Source: Bradyrhizobium agreste (lineage in GTDB: Bacteria > Pseudomonadota > Alphaproteobacteria > Rhizobiales > Xanthobacteraceae). Taken from it: 64,000 bases of DNA. Every line of letters begins with the position of its first letter. The stretch's first letter is position 1. The stretch spans positions 124,001 through 188,000 of the forward strand of contig NZ_JACCHP010000021.1 in the NCBI RefSeq assembly GCF_016031625.1, written 5' to 3'. A program made the translations under genes and the position numbers. Below are positions 1 to 8,444 of the stretch, one piece after another. The notes beneath the pieces are model-generated. The model was not told the DNA's origin, searched no databases, and worked only from the letters and a program-made list of their open reading frames with translations.

Positions 1-1449
1 GCGACACTCGCAACCGACAGCTCGGGTGCTTTCTACCTGCCGACCTGCCGCGCCTTCGAATTTGCGATCGGATCGCTGGTCATCTTTGCGGAGCAGAGGC
101 TGACCTTCCCGGCCGGAGCGCGCTCGCTGTTGGCTGCCGCCGGATTCACTTTGATCGCTTACGCGGTTGTCAGCTTCGACAATGCGACTTCGTTCCCTGG
201 TGCGACAGCCCTCATCCCATGCCTGGGTGCAGCCTGCGTGATCTTGGCGGGCGAGCGTCACGTCCTTTCGCCTGTCCTGACCAATCCGCTGACTGCGGGG
301 ATCGGGCTGGTGTCCTACTCGCTCTACCTCGTGCACTGGCCCCTGATCGTCTACGCAAACTATATCATGGGCGATGACGCCAAGTCGGTTGTGGTGAAAG
401 TGCTGATCATCGCCCTTGCGATAATGCTGGCTGCGCTGATGTATCGGCTGATCGAAAAGCCGTATCGCGAGCGTCGCTCGTCACTGCTGCGAGTCGCCGG
501 CCCCGCCGCCGCGACGATCGTCTCGCTCGCGATTGTTGCATTTGTGGCCAACCGCCAAGATGGCTGGCCATGGCGGCTCCCGGCACAGGCCCGCGAGGTC
601 GCCGATCTGCAGCGATTCGGCTTCTGGCCGTGCGCCAAGAGCGCACAATCCAAATGTGCCTTCGGGTCGTTGAGCGACCGCGTTGGCGTGCAAGTGCTTG
701 GCGACTCCTTCGCCGAGCATTATGTCGCAGCGCTGGACCCGGCGGCAAAGCGCGCCGCCGTCCGGGGAGAGGCCTATACGGCCGAAGGTTGTCCGTTGCT
801 CGTCGGCCTCGTGCGAATCGCTTTCGACGGCTCGCAGGATTGCAAACGCCAGCGCGATACCTATCTCGCCGCGATCAGGCAGAACCAGGCCGCAATCGTG
901 CTCAGTCAATCCTGGATGACTTACGGCAATGCGATCCGCAACGAGCTCGCGCCGGAGGTCAATGCATCGGCCCTGCAGGTCTGGCGGGCTGGCATCGAGA
1001 ACACGATCCATGAGCTGGGCGGCAGCGGACGGCGCTTCCTGATCATAGCACCCGGAGTCGAGCCGGGCTGCCGCAGCGCGATGTCCCGCTTCGCACCGGG
1101 ACCCCTCTGGCACGCAGCAAGCAAGGCCTGTCCTGCTGTGCCCCTCGACCGCGTGCAGGCCGACAATCGCGAGTTCTATGCGATGCTCGAGGAGATCCGG
1201 AGCCGTTATCCGGACCAGGTCTTTCTGCTCTATCCAGAACGCTATCTGTGCGGAGAAGCCGAGTGTCCGACCGCGATGGACGGTCTCTGGCTCTATTGGG
1301 ACGTCAATCACCTCACAGTCGCGGGTGCGCAACGAGTTGGCGACGGAGCCTCAAACCAGCTCCTTGAGTTCATCCGTGGCAAGGGAGAGCCTCCACCCCT
1401 CCATAGGGATCGCGGCCGAGACGAAACCATCCCGACTGAACGGAACTGA
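1..1449 (+). CDS. Acyltransferase 3 family protein with C-terminal SGNH domain (5' partial)
   Basis: Integral-membrane O-acyltransferase of the OafA/acyltransferase-3 type, which transfers acyl groups to cell-surface polysaccharides. The reading frame is open from base 1, so the N-terminal part of the membrane domain lies outside the window. The visible part begins with YLPTCRAFEFAIGSL, typical of these proteins, and continues with membrane helices (for example VSYSLYLVHWPLIVYANY). After a last helix near base 530 comes a soluble SGNH-hydrolase domain: GDSFAEH is the block I Ser motif and DVNHLTVAG is the block V Asp-x-x-His motif. The two-domain layout matches bacterial O-antigen or exopolysaccharide acetylases. 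The substrate cannot be told from sequence. Confidence 0.85.
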   Translation, partial: ATLATDSSGAFYLPTCRAFEFAIGSLVIFAEQRLTFPAGARSLLAAAGFTLIAYAVVSFDNATSFPGATALIPCLGAACVILAGERHVLSPVLTNPLTAGIGLVSYSLYLVHWPLIVYANYIMGDDAKSVVVKVLIIALAIMLAALMYRLIEKPYRERRSSLLRVAGPAAATIVSLAIVAFVANRQDGWPWRLPAQAREVADLQRFGFWPCAKSAQSKCAFGSLSDRVGVQVLGDSFAEHYVAALDPAAKRAAVRGEAYTAEGCPLLVGLVRIAFDGSQDCKRQRDTYLAAIRQNQAAIVLSQSWMTYGNAIRNELAPEVNASALQVWRAGIENTIHELGGSGRRFLIIAPGVEPGCRSAMSRFAPGPLWHAASKACPAVPLDRVQADNREFYAMLEEIRSRYPDQVFLLYPERYLCGEAECPTAMDGLWLYWDVNHLTVAGAQRVGDGASNQLLEFIRGKGEPPPLHRDRGRDETIPTERN

Positions 1450-1569
1450 CGAGCGCCTCTCGTCACAAGCCTGAGAGCCTGCCGCGATTGTGCAGCTCAA
1501 TTCAGCCGCCAGATCGACGGAAGCATCTGGCACCTCGCGCTTCTTCTCGCGCAATTGTATCATCTCGCC

Positions 1570-2670
1570 ATGAGCGAATCCGACACGATGCCTGGCGCAG
1601 CCGCGGCCGTGCGCAAGATCATCCACATCGACATGGATGCGTTCTATGCGTCGGTGGAGCAGCGCGACAATCCGGAGCTGCGCGGCAAGCCGGTCGCGGT
1701 CGGCGGCTCCGCGGAACGCGGCGTCGTTGCGGCTGCGAGCTACGAGGCGCGCAGGTTCGGCGTGCGCTCGGCCATGCCGTCGGTGACGGCGAAGCGGCAA
1801 TGTCCCGACCTGATCTTTGTCAGGCCGCGCTTCGAGGTCTACAAGGCGATCTCCAGGCAAATCCGCGACATCTTTGCCGAGCACACGCCCGTCATCGAGC
1901 CGCTGTCGCTGGACGAGGCCTATCTCGACGTCACGGAGAACCTGCAAGGCATCCCGCTGGCGCGGGACATCGCGCTGAAGATCCGCGCGAAGATCAAGGC
2001 CGAGACCGGCCTCACCGCGTCGGCCGGCATCTCCTACAACAAGTTCTTGGCCAAGCTCGCGTCCGATCATCGCAAGCCCAACGGCCAGTTCGTGATCTCG
2101 CCGGAGATGGGGCCGGCCTTCGTCGAGACGCTGCCGGTCGGCAAATTCCACGGCATCGGTCCGGCGACGGCTGCGAAGATGAACGCGCTCGGCCTGTTCA
2201 CCGGCCGCGACATCCGCAACCAATCGCTGGAGTTCATGAACGCGAATTTCGGCAAGTCGGGCGCGTACTATTATTGGATCTCGCGCGGCGTCGACGAACG
2301 CCCCGTGCGCGCCAACCGGATCCGCAAATCCGTCGGCGCGGAGAACACGTTCTCGACCGACCTCGACGCGTTCGACGCGCTGGTCGCCGAGCTCAGGCCG
2401 CTCGTCGACAAGGTGTGGCGGCATTGCGAGGCGGCCGGCAATCGCGGCCGCACGGTCACTCTGAAGATCAAGTTCGCCGATTTCGAGATCATCACGCGCA
2501 GCCGATCGGTCGCGGCGGCCGTTGCCGGACGCGACGACCTGGAACGGCTGGCCTGCGGCCTGCTCGAAGCCGAGATGCCGCTGCCCAAGCGCGTCAGGCT
2601 GCTGGGGGTTTCGCTGTCGTCGCTTCATGCCGCCGGCGAGTCGGAGCCGCAGCTGACGCTGGGCATCTGA
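1570..2670 (+). CDS. dinB: DNA polymerase IV (Y family)
   Basis: Error-prone translesion DNA polymerase, 366 aa, normal length for DinB. The palm motifs are present: HIDMDAFYASVEQ near the N-terminus supplies the first catalytic Asp, and SLDEAYLDV supplies the Asp-Glu pair. The helix-hairpin-helix part (GKFHGIGPATAAKM) and a little-finger domain follow. A TTG 15 bases upstream is also in frame, but ATG at 1570 is closer to the usual N-terminus; neither has a clear Shine-Dalgarno. I looked for an alphaproteobacterial LexA box (GTTC-N7-GTTC) just upstream and saw none, so SOS control is not supported here. Bradyrhizobia often carry more than one Y-family polymerase. Confidence 0.95.
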   Translation: MSESDTMPGAAAAVRKIIHIDMDAFYASVEQRDNPELRGKPVAVGGSAERGVVAAASYEARRFGVRSAMPSVTAKRQCPDLIFVRPRFEVYKAISRQIRDIFAEHTPVIEPLSLDEAYLDVTENLQGIPLARDIALKIRAKIKAETGLTASAGISYNKFLAKLASDHRKPNGQFVISPEMGPAFVETLPVGKFHGIGPATAAKMNALGLFTGRDIRNQSLEFMNANFGKSGAYYYWISRGVDERPVRANRIRKSVGAENTFSTDLDAFDALVAELRPLVDKVWRHCEAAGNRGRTVTLKIKFADFEIITRSRSVAAAVAGRDDLERLACGLLEAEMPLPKRVRLLGVSLSSLHAAGESEPQLTLGI

Positions 2671-2772
2671 ACGCGGCCCGAGCTATCTTCGACGACAAGG
2701 CGCACCGAGCGCGACGATCGGTGGCGGATCCGCCGACCCGCCACCGTTGGAGATCGATCGCGCTCGCGCCGC

Positions 2773-3066
2773 TCAATGCCGCACGTGCTCGAACACCACG
2801 ATCACGCCGGTCGGCTCGGGCTCGTGCGCCATCAGGCGCGTCAGGTCGGAATCGCCCCAATCGGCGAGGCTGACGACCTCGCCGCTCTGGCGGTCGCTGC
2901 CAAGCGATCCCGTGGGCTCGAGGACCTTGAGGCCCATCTCGTCGACGAAGAAGGTGTGCTCGCCGAACATGCTGTTGAGCTGCGGCATCGCCGGATGTTC
3001 GTCGGGCAGCACCTGAGCGCCGAGCTGGTTGACGGTCTGCTTCACCTGTTCAGATGTGAGCTTCAT
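2773..3066 (-). CDS. Conserved hypothetical protein, 97 aa
   Basis: Small acidic soluble protein with no signal peptide or membrane helix. The start is well supported: GGAG lies 6 bases upstream of ATG. It opens KLTSEQVKQTVNQLGAQVLPDEHPAM and contains an acidic middle region (ADWGDSDLTRLMAHEPEPTG). I do not recognise a named domain. It converges with dinB, about 100 bases away, and stands alone on its strand, so context gives no hint of function. Confidence 0.75.
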   Translation of the reverse strand: MKLTSEQVKQTVNQLGAQVLPDEHPAMPQLNSMFGEHTFFVDEMGLKVLEPTGSLGSDRQSGEVVSLADWGDSDLTRLMAHEPEPTGVIVVFEHVRH

Positions 3067-3303
3067 GAGCTGCTCCGTTGCTGGATCCGGTTGTCATCGA
3101 GCCGGGCGGGAGCGAGCATTCCCTGCGCCCTTGTGCGCCTGGCTCAGAGTCCCGAACAGGTGCTGCGGACAAATGTTCCTGAAAAATGTATTTCGTGATC
3201 GGAAGTTTCATCGGCCGCGGCAAGGGCACGGAAGCGCCACAGGATGCACATCATTGAACCATTCGTTCCGGCTCGTCGCCATGCCGGCTTCACACCGCCG
3301 TGC

Positions 3304-4902
3304 TCAGGTCAGTACGAAATCGCCGCCGTTCAGGGCGGCGAGCTGAACATGCTCCAGCACCAAGCGATCGTGACCGAGTTCGACGACGACGTCGCTTCCC
3401 GCCTGGCGACTATGCGCCATCACCTGGTCGAAGCTGGAGAAATAGGCCGAGAGATCGACGGCATCGCCGCTTGTGGTGCCCGCGGCAAAATCGGCGACGC
3501 GCATCGAGCCTGCGTCCCTTTCGATGCGCACGAGATCATTGCCGCCGCCGAGATAGAGCTTTCCAGCGAGATGGCCATGTGAACCGAGGACGAACGTGTC
3601 GGCACCGTCGCCGAGCACGACGTCGCCGACGATGCTGCCATGATTGACCACCGTCTCGCGCCCATCGCCGCCGAGAATTGCGGTCCCCGCTGCCTTGATC
3701 AGGCCTGCATTGTCGAGGCGCGATGACGTCTCGGCGTTGGATAGCCCCGGGCGGATCATGGCGTTGAGCTCGACGGCGGCGGAGGCAGGATCACTGCTCC
3801 GGATCGCGCCATCCGACCTGTTCTCGACCAGCACATCGACGCCGGACACCAAGACGCCAGCGGCATGGATGTTACCCAGCGTCGGGCTGGCAGCTGCGCC
3901 ACCATCCGTCGCAATATTGCCGCTGTTGACGAAGTGCGACCCGGTGCCGCCGAGGATCACACCGGCAGAGCCATCGCCGTGAGTATGGATCACCCCCTTG
4001 TTCTCGAAATCGCCGTCCTGCATCGAACGAAAACCGAACCTGTTCACGCCGAGAGCGACGCCGATGGCGACATCGCCTTCGGTGACGATGGTTCCGGCAT
4101 TGACCAGCTCGAGATCGCGTCCGGCAGAGGCCATTCCGAAAGCGAGATCGCCATGCACGACCAGCCGTCCGAAATTCTCCAGGTGATGACCGCGGCCAAA
4201 TCCGGCCATCGCCGTCGATTCGTCGCCGTTGATTTCGATCAGCCCTCGATTCGTAACCTCAGCGCCCGACGCCGCAGCACCGATCCCTGCATTGCCGTCG
4301 CCGTTCATGATCACCCTGCCGGTGTTGAGCGTTCGAGCCCCTTCACCGAACAGCAGCATCGCGACGGCCTCATCGCCACTGAACACCACATCGCCTGCAT
4401 TGATCGCGTGAATCCGGTCGCCAAACCCGGCCATCACGACGGATGCGAATGCAGAACTGTCGATGCGGCCATGGTTGATCATCGTGCCGTCGGCACCGAT
4501 CCCGGACATGCCGGAAGCAAAGTCACCGTGCACGCGCAATGTACCATCGTTGATCATCACGAACCGGTCGCCGAACACGATGATCGCGTCCGAGGTGACT
4601 TCGTCCCCGTCCACGTTCGGATCCGGATCGAACGAGCCGCCTTGCGTGATCACCGACCCGAAATTGCGGATCTGTGCGTCATCGCCGAGCACGACGATAC
4701 CAGCCGCGCCGAGCCCGCTCGTGGTGATCCGGCCGAAGTTGTCGATCATGACACGGTCCGCGTTGGCGGATATCCCGTTGGCGAGATCGCCGCTCGTCGT
4801 CAGCGAACCGAAATTGAAAACCAGCTCGTCGGCCGTGCTAGTTGTCAGCGCGTCTTCGTCAAAGCCGGTTGTCGTGAGCTTCCTGAAATTGAACATCACC
4901 AT
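3304..4902 (-). CDS. Repetitive beta-solenoid protein with RTX-like C-terminus, probably secreted
   Basis: 532 aa. Start chosen at the ATG that has GGAGG five bases upstream (4908-4912); two in-frame upstream ATGs lack this. Most of the protein is a tandem array of units of roughly 22-24 residues with the pattern N-x-G-x-(I/L/V)-x(3)-GD-x(3)-G/A-M/I-x(2)-G, for example LENFGRLVVHGDLAFGMA and LVNAGTIVTEGDVAIGVA. Such units usually fold as a right-handed beta-solenoid. Near the C-terminus GDGADTFVLG and LGGGNDLVRI resemble haemolysin-type calcium-binding nonapeptides, and the chain ends in a hydrophobic tail (GGDFVLT), as in type I secretion substrates. There is no N-terminal signal peptide and no autotransporter barrel. 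Adhesin or surface-layer role is inference. No ABC exporter genes are adjacent. Confidence 0.8.
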   Translation of the reverse strand: MVMFNFRKLTTTGFDEDALTTSTADELVFNFGSLTTSGDLANGISANADRVMIDNFGRITTSGLGAAGIVVLGDDAQIRNFGSVITQGGSFDPDPNVDGDEVTSDAIIVFGDRFVMINDGTLRVHGDFASGMSGIGADGTMINHGRIDSSAFASVVMAGFGDRIHAINAGDVVFSGDEAVAMLLFGEGARTLNTGRVIMNGDGNAGIGAAASGAEVTNRGLIEINGDESTAMAGFGRGHHLENFGRLVVHGDLAFGMASAGRDLELVNAGTIVTEGDVAIGVALGVNRFGFRSMQDGDFENKGVIHTHGDGSAGVILGGTGSHFVNSGNIATDGGAAASPTLGNIHAAGVLVSGVDVLVENRSDGAIRSSDPASAAVELNAMIRPGLSNAETSSRLDNAGLIKAAGTAILGGDGRETVVNHGSIVGDVVLGDGADTFVLGSHGHLAGKLYLGGGNDLVRIERDAGSMRVADFAAGTTSGDAVDLSAYFSSFDQVMAHSRQAGSDVVVELGHDRLVLEHVQLAALNGGDFVLT

Positions 4903-5052
4903 GGCGGCCTCCGACATTCGCTCGGGGCTCGATCGGCGCGCCAAGCATCATCGTCGATCAGAAGGCCAGCGCTCTCGCGGCTTTCTGCGCTTCTCATATT
5001 CTTGCGTGCGGCCAGGCCGATTGCAACATCCTATACGCAGGGGCGGCGCGAT

Positions 5053-5739
5053 CTACTCGCTCCTGTTCTCGCCGACGGACAGCGCGCAGATACGTGACAG
5101 ATATGTGTACGGCAGGCCGGTCTCCTCGGCCCAGGCGTTGAACTGCGCCTGCACCTTGGCGAGATCGCCCTTCGACTTGACCTCCTCGGCGATGTCGAGA
5201 CCCGCATCGCGCAGGCAGGCCACGACGTCCTTGGACGTCACGAAACCGTCCCAGCCGACGAAGCGCAGCAGCATCTGGCCGGTGTTGCCGCCGAGCCGGC
5301 TGCCGCGCTTGTTGAGGAGATCGAGCAGGCCGATCTCGTCGGACGACGGCCATTTCGCCAGAAACTTGCCGAAGCTGCCGTGCTCCTTCGCGATCTCCTG
5401 GACGAACACGGCGTTGTCGCGCACCGACATGATCTTGGCACCGTTGCGCACGATGCGTGCGTCGCGGAGCAGGCCCTCCCAATAGTCTTCGGGCTGGAAG
5501 CTGAGCTTGGCGGGCAGGAAATGCAGGAAGGCCTGTTCGAAGCCGTCCCATTTGGAATCGATCACGCTCCAGGCAAAGCCGGCGCAGAACACCCGCTTGG
5601 TCATTTCGGCGAGGATACGGTCGTCGCCAAGCTTGGCCAGCCGCTTGAGGTCCGGCCTGGCCGGCATCAATTTTTCCAGCGCCTTGGGCCCGCCCTTGCG
5701 CTTCTCGGCGCGGGCGCGAATGGTCTTGAAGGGGGTCAT
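5053..5739 (-). CDS. DNA-3-methyladenine glycosylase I family protein
   Basis: 228 aa, related to the Tag/adenine-glycosylase fold (HhH-GPD-like) that removes 3-methyladenine from alkylated DNA. Supporting stretches are VFCAGFAWSVIDSKWDGFEQAFLHF, with the aromatic pocket residues typical of Tag, and RDNAVFVQEIAKEHGSFGKFLAKWP. It lacks the obvious zinc-binding Cys/His set of E. coli Tag, so it belongs to a divergent branch; exact specificity is uncertain. It stands alone, divergent from the metallophosphoesterase gene. No strong Shine-Dalgarno precedes the ATG. Confidence 0.75.
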   Translation of the reverse strand: MTPFKTIRARAEKRKGGPKALEKLMPARPDLKRLAKLGDDRILAEMTKRVFCAGFAWSVIDSKWDGFEQAFLHFLPAKLSFQPEDYWEGLLRDARIVRNGAKIMSVRDNAVFVQEIAKEHGSFGKFLAKWPSSDEIGLLDLLNKRGSRLGGNTGQMLLRFVGWDGFVTSKDVVACLRDAGLDIAEEVKSKGDLAKVQAQFNAWAEETGLPYTYLSRICALSVGENRSE

Positions 5740-5944
5740 GTGGACACGCGCTCTCGAGGATGAGCCACGACATCAGAATTCGGCGATCCGGTCCAGCCCG
5801 CATTGCCGCCTTGCGCTCTGCGACGGGGCGCAGCATGCTGTCGCTCATAGGATTGACGCAAAGGGCCGGCCGGGCTGGTCTGCTTCTTGCTTTATGCCGT
5901 TTTGGAATTCCCTGACATTTTGATCTCTGGCCGTCGGATTTTCC

Positions 5945-6772
5945 ATGCGCTGCCTGGTCGTGGCCGACCTGCACTATTCGCTGCCTCAGCTCGACTGGCT
6001 GGTCAGCGCGGCGCCGCGATTCGACCTCGTGATCTTCGCCGGCGACGCGCTCGACATCGGCTCGATGGTGGATTTCCGCGCCCAGATCGTGGTGGTGAAA
6101 AAGTACCTCGCGCTGCTGGCCGCGACGACCCGCGTGATCCTCTGCTCCGGCAATCACGATCTCGACGAGCGCAACGCCGAAGGCGAGAAGATTTCGCGCT
6201 GGATCTCGGAGGTGCGCGAGCTCGGCATCGCCTGCGACGGCGACAGCCTCACCGTCGGCGATACCCTTTTCACGGTGTGCCCGTGGTGGGACGGACCCCA
6301 GGTCAAGCAACGCCTCGTCGAGCAATTGCGCGACGCCGCGGCCGTCCGGCCGCCGCGCTGGATCTGGGCGCATCATGCGCCGCCGGCGGATTCACCGACG
6401 AGCTGGGGCGGCAAGCGCTTCTTCGGCGACGTCGAGCTGGTGCAGTGGATCATGCAATACCAGCCGTCGATGGTGATCTCGGGCCATGTGCATCAATCGC
6501 CCTTCATCAGCAATGGATCGTGGTTCGACCGGCTGGGCCAGACCTGGGTCTTCAACACGGGCCTGCAACCCGGCCGTCCCCCGACCTGCATCGTGCTCGA
6601 TCTCGATGCCGACAAGGCATTCTGGCTCGCGGCCGGCGAGGCGCAGTGGATCGACCTCAATGCGCCGCTGCGGCGGCCCGCTGCCCCCATCGAGGCGCCG
6701 CCCGACTGGCTCACATTCTTGGATCGGATTGCCGATCCGAGCCTGGCGAAACCTCAAGCGGCGGCAGGTTGA
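5945..6772 (+). CDS. Calcineurin-like metallophosphoesterase
   Basis: 275 aa cytosolic phosphoesterase with the full dinuclear-metal motif set: ADLHY (D-x-H), FAGDALD (GD), CSGNHDLDE (GNHD), WAHHAPP (His) and ISGHVHQSP (GHxH). The substrate cannot be read from sequence. It converges with the cyclic-nucleotide-binding gene downstream, and the two coding regions overlap tail to tail by 62 bases (6711-6772). The protein C-terminus (DRIADPSLAKPQAAAG) is encoded in this overlap. Confidence 0.85.
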   Translation: MRCLVVADLHYSLPQLDWLVSAAPRFDLVIFAGDALDIGSMVDFRAQIVVVKKYLALLAATTRVILCSGNHDLDERNAEGEKISRWISEVRELGIACDGDSLTVGDTLFTVCPWWDGPQVKQRLVEQLRDAAAVRPPRWIWAHHAPPADSPTSWGGKRFFGDVELVQWIMQYQPSMVISGHVHQSPFISNGSWFDRLGQTWVFNTGLQPGRPPTCIVLDLDADKAFWLAAGEAQWIDLNAPLRRPAAPIEAPPDWLTFLDRIADPSLAKPQAAAG

Positions 6773-7196
6773 TCATGCTCTGCAGCACCTCGCCGACCAT
6801 GGCCAGATGCGTGCCGTGGTCGGAATATTGCCGTTTGAGATCGGCGAGATAGGTGTTGGCGACGTTGAGCCGCTGCGCCAGCATTTTTGCGATCAGCAGC
6901 GCCACGCCCGGCTCCTTCTCGAGGAACGAGGCGGCATCCTCGAATTCGTAGACGATGGCGTCGGAGCAGGCCCGCACGGTGGCGGTGTGCGGCTGGCCCA
7001 GCAGCACGGACATCTCACCCAGCACCGCGCCGGGCTCGGTCACGGTGGCGACCACCATCTCGCCCTTGAGCACCTCGAGCCTGCCTTGGATCAGCACGTA
7101 GAGATGGCCGGAGGTGCCTCCCTCGGCGACGATGATCGTGCCGGCGGCCAGCTGCCGCTCCGTTCCGCCTGTGCAATAATCGAGGACTGCACGCAT
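6711..7196 (-). CDS. Cyclic nucleotide-binding domain protein (Crp/Fnr-type sensor without HTH)
   Basis: 161 aa. Start at the ATG preceded by AGGAG nine bases upstream. Residues about 15-120 form a cNMP-binding beta-roll, with LYVLIQGRLEVLKG, the phosphate-binding-cassette region PGAVLGEMSVLLGQPHTATVRA, and a following helix. The last 50 residues form a helix (LLIAKMLAQRLNVANTYLADL) and contain no helix-turn-helix, so this is a stand-alone sensor domain rather than a Crp regulator. The ligand is unknown; the conserved GEM and PHTATVRA residues fit a cyclic nucleotide pocket. It lies about 100 bases downstream of uppS on the same strand and might share its transcript. Confidence 0.8.
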   Translation of the reverse strand: MRAVLDYCTGGTERQLAAGTIIVAEGGTSGHLYVLIQGRLEVLKGEMVVATVTEPGAVLGEMSVLLGQPHTATVRACSDAIVYEFEDAASFLEKEPGVALLIAKMLAQRLNVANTYLADLKRQYSDHGTHLAMVGEVLQSMINLPPLEVSPGSDRQSDPRM

Positions 7197-7298
7197 GTGC
7201 GAAAGCTCCTGTCGCGAGGGGATACCCAACGCCGGACGACTAGAGCACGATCCATGCCGGGCGGCAATCAGCGGGGGCCGGCTGGCGCGCGAGGCGCG

Positions 7299-8039
7299 TC
7301 ACACCCGGGAGAGCGAGGGCACGTCGCCTGGCAGGATGGCCTGGAGGCCGCCAAAGCGGCGCTCGCGGCCATGGAAGGCGGCGAGCGCCTCGGCAAGATC
7401 GCCGGCATCGAATTCGGGCCACATCCGCTCGGTGAAGTGCAGCTCGGCATAGGCGCCTTCCCAAAGCAGGAAGTCCGACAGCCGCTTCTCGCCGGAGGTG
7501 CGGATGATGAGGTCGACGTCGCGAAGGCCAGCCTCGCCAGTGACCAGCTGCGAGAAGGCTTCGCGGGTCAGGCTGGTCAGCGCGGCCGCCTTCGCGGCGG
7601 CATTGAGGATGGCGTCGCGCGCGGAATAATCGACGGCGATGCGCACGTGCAGCGTGCGGCCATCGGCGGTAGCCGCCTCGGCGCGCGCGATCGCGGCGGC
7701 GATGCCGTCGGGCAGGCGGTCGCGGCGGCCGATGACGGAGAGGCGCACGCCGTTCTTGACGAGGCTCTGAACTTCGTTGGCGAGGTAGAAGCGCAGCAAG
7801 GTCATCAACGCCGCGACCTCGGCCTTCGGCCGCCGCCAATTGTCGGTGGAGAAGGCGTAAAGCGTCAGCGTACCGATGCCCTGCTTGGGCGCGGCCTCGA
7901 CGATGCGGCGGATGGCCTCGACGCCGGCCTCGTGGCCGCGCACGCGCGACAGGCCACGCCGCGTCGCCCAGCGGCCGTTGCCGTCCATGATGATGCCGAC
8001 ATGAAGCTTCTCGTTACGGGACGTGATGTCACTTTGCAT
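7299..8039 (-). CDS. uppS: Undecaprenyl diphosphate synthase (cis-isoprenyl transferase)
   Basis: 246 aa. Condenses isopentenyl units onto farnesyl diphosphate to make the C55 carrier for peptidoglycan and polysaccharide synthesis. Family motifs: GIIMDGNGRWATRRG with the catalytic Asp, LTLYAFSTDNWRRP, and the C-terminal RTSGEKRLSDFLLWEGAYAELHFTERMWPEFD. Start at ATG 8039, eight bases after GGAG; an in-frame TTG lies 18 bases further upstream. The gene is not in the usual frr-uppS-cdsA cluster. Instead it follows a winged-helix regulator, 30 bases away, and a 17-bp palindrome (8031-8047) covers its start codon. Many bradyrhizobia have a second copy elsewhere, so this may be a regulated paralogue (inference). 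Confidence 0.93.
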   Translation of the reverse strand: MQSDITSRNEKLHVGIIMDGNGRWATRRGLSRVRGHEAGVEAIRRIVEAAPKQGIGTLTLYAFSTDNWRRPKAEVAALMTLLRFYLANEVQSLVKNGVRLSVIGRRDRLPDGIAAAIARAEAATADGRTLHVRIAVDYSARDAILNAAAKAAALTSLTREAFSQLVTGEAGLRDVDLIIRTSGEKRLSDFLLWEGAYAELHFTERMWPEFDAGDLAEALAAFHGRERRFGGLQAILPGDVPSLSRV

Positions 8040-8047
8040 TGCAAAGT
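8031..8047. promoter_or_regulatory. Perfect 17-bp palindrome over the uppS start codon (candidate operator)
   Basis: On the minus strand the site reads ACTTTGCAATGCAAAGT: two perfect 8-bp arms around one central base. It lies directly after the uppS Shine-Dalgarno and contains the ATG. It matches 15 of 17 bases of the inverted repeat at 9103-9119, which overlaps the promoter of the same operon. A binding site for the regulator encoded at 8070-8444 is the simplest reading (inference). It could also act as an mRNA hairpin at the start codon. Confidence 0.6.
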
Positions 8048-8069
8048 CTCCGGTCAAAAAAGGGGAGGA

Positions 8070-8444
8070 TCAGGTCGAGGCGACACCGAGGCGGCCGAGC
8101 GGCGGCGCCTCGCGGCCGGCGGCCTTCGCCGCGTCGCGCACCAGCCGCTCGAGCACGGCGAGATAATCGAGGAAGCGGCGGCGGCCGGCCTTGGTGAGGC
8201 GGCAGGTGGTGTGCGGGCGATTGCCCTCGTAGCCCTTGGTCACCTCGACGAGGCCGGCCTCCTGCAGCACGGCAAGGTGCCGGCTGAGATTGCCGTCGGT
8301 GAGGCCGCAGAGCTGCTTGAGATCGCCGAATGCCAGCCCCTTGGGATGCGCCATCAGCGAGGTCAGCAGCCCGAGCCTCGCCTTCTCGTGGATCACGCGG
8401 TCGAGCCCTTCATAGGAGAAGGGCGCGCTGTCAATCTTCGACAT
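8070..8444 (-). CDS. Winged-helix transcriptional regulator
   Basis: 124 aa, of the stand-alone winged-helix type related to MarR/ArsR (PF13601-like). ARLGLLTSLMAHPKGLAFGDLKQLCGLTDGNLSRHLAVLQEAGLVEV is a clear helix-turn-helix; a wing follows with GNRPHTTCRLTKAGRRRFLDYLA. No metal-binding Cys cluster or ligand pocket is evident. The start overlaps the end of the upstream membrane-protein gene by 14 bases, so the two are translationally coupled. Two near-identical palindromes, at the operon promoter and at the uppS start, are plausible targets, implying autoregulation (inference). Confidence 0.88.
   Translation of the reverse strand: MSKIDSAPFSYEGLDRVIHEKARLGLLTSLMAHPKGLAFGDLKQLCGLTDGNLSRHLAVLQEAGLVEVTKGYEGNRPHTTCRLTKAGRRRFLDYLAVLERLVRDAAKAAGREAPPLGRLGVAST

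Noticed and set aside
1450-1569. LexA box for dinB
   Set aside because: Looked for GTTC-N7-GTTC; only unrelated GAAC pairs at wrong spacing.
3865-5485. Two long plus-strand frames opposite the beta-solenoid gene
   Set aside because: Repetitive coding of the minus strand explains the absence of stops; the repeated NxG units belong to the minus-strand protein.
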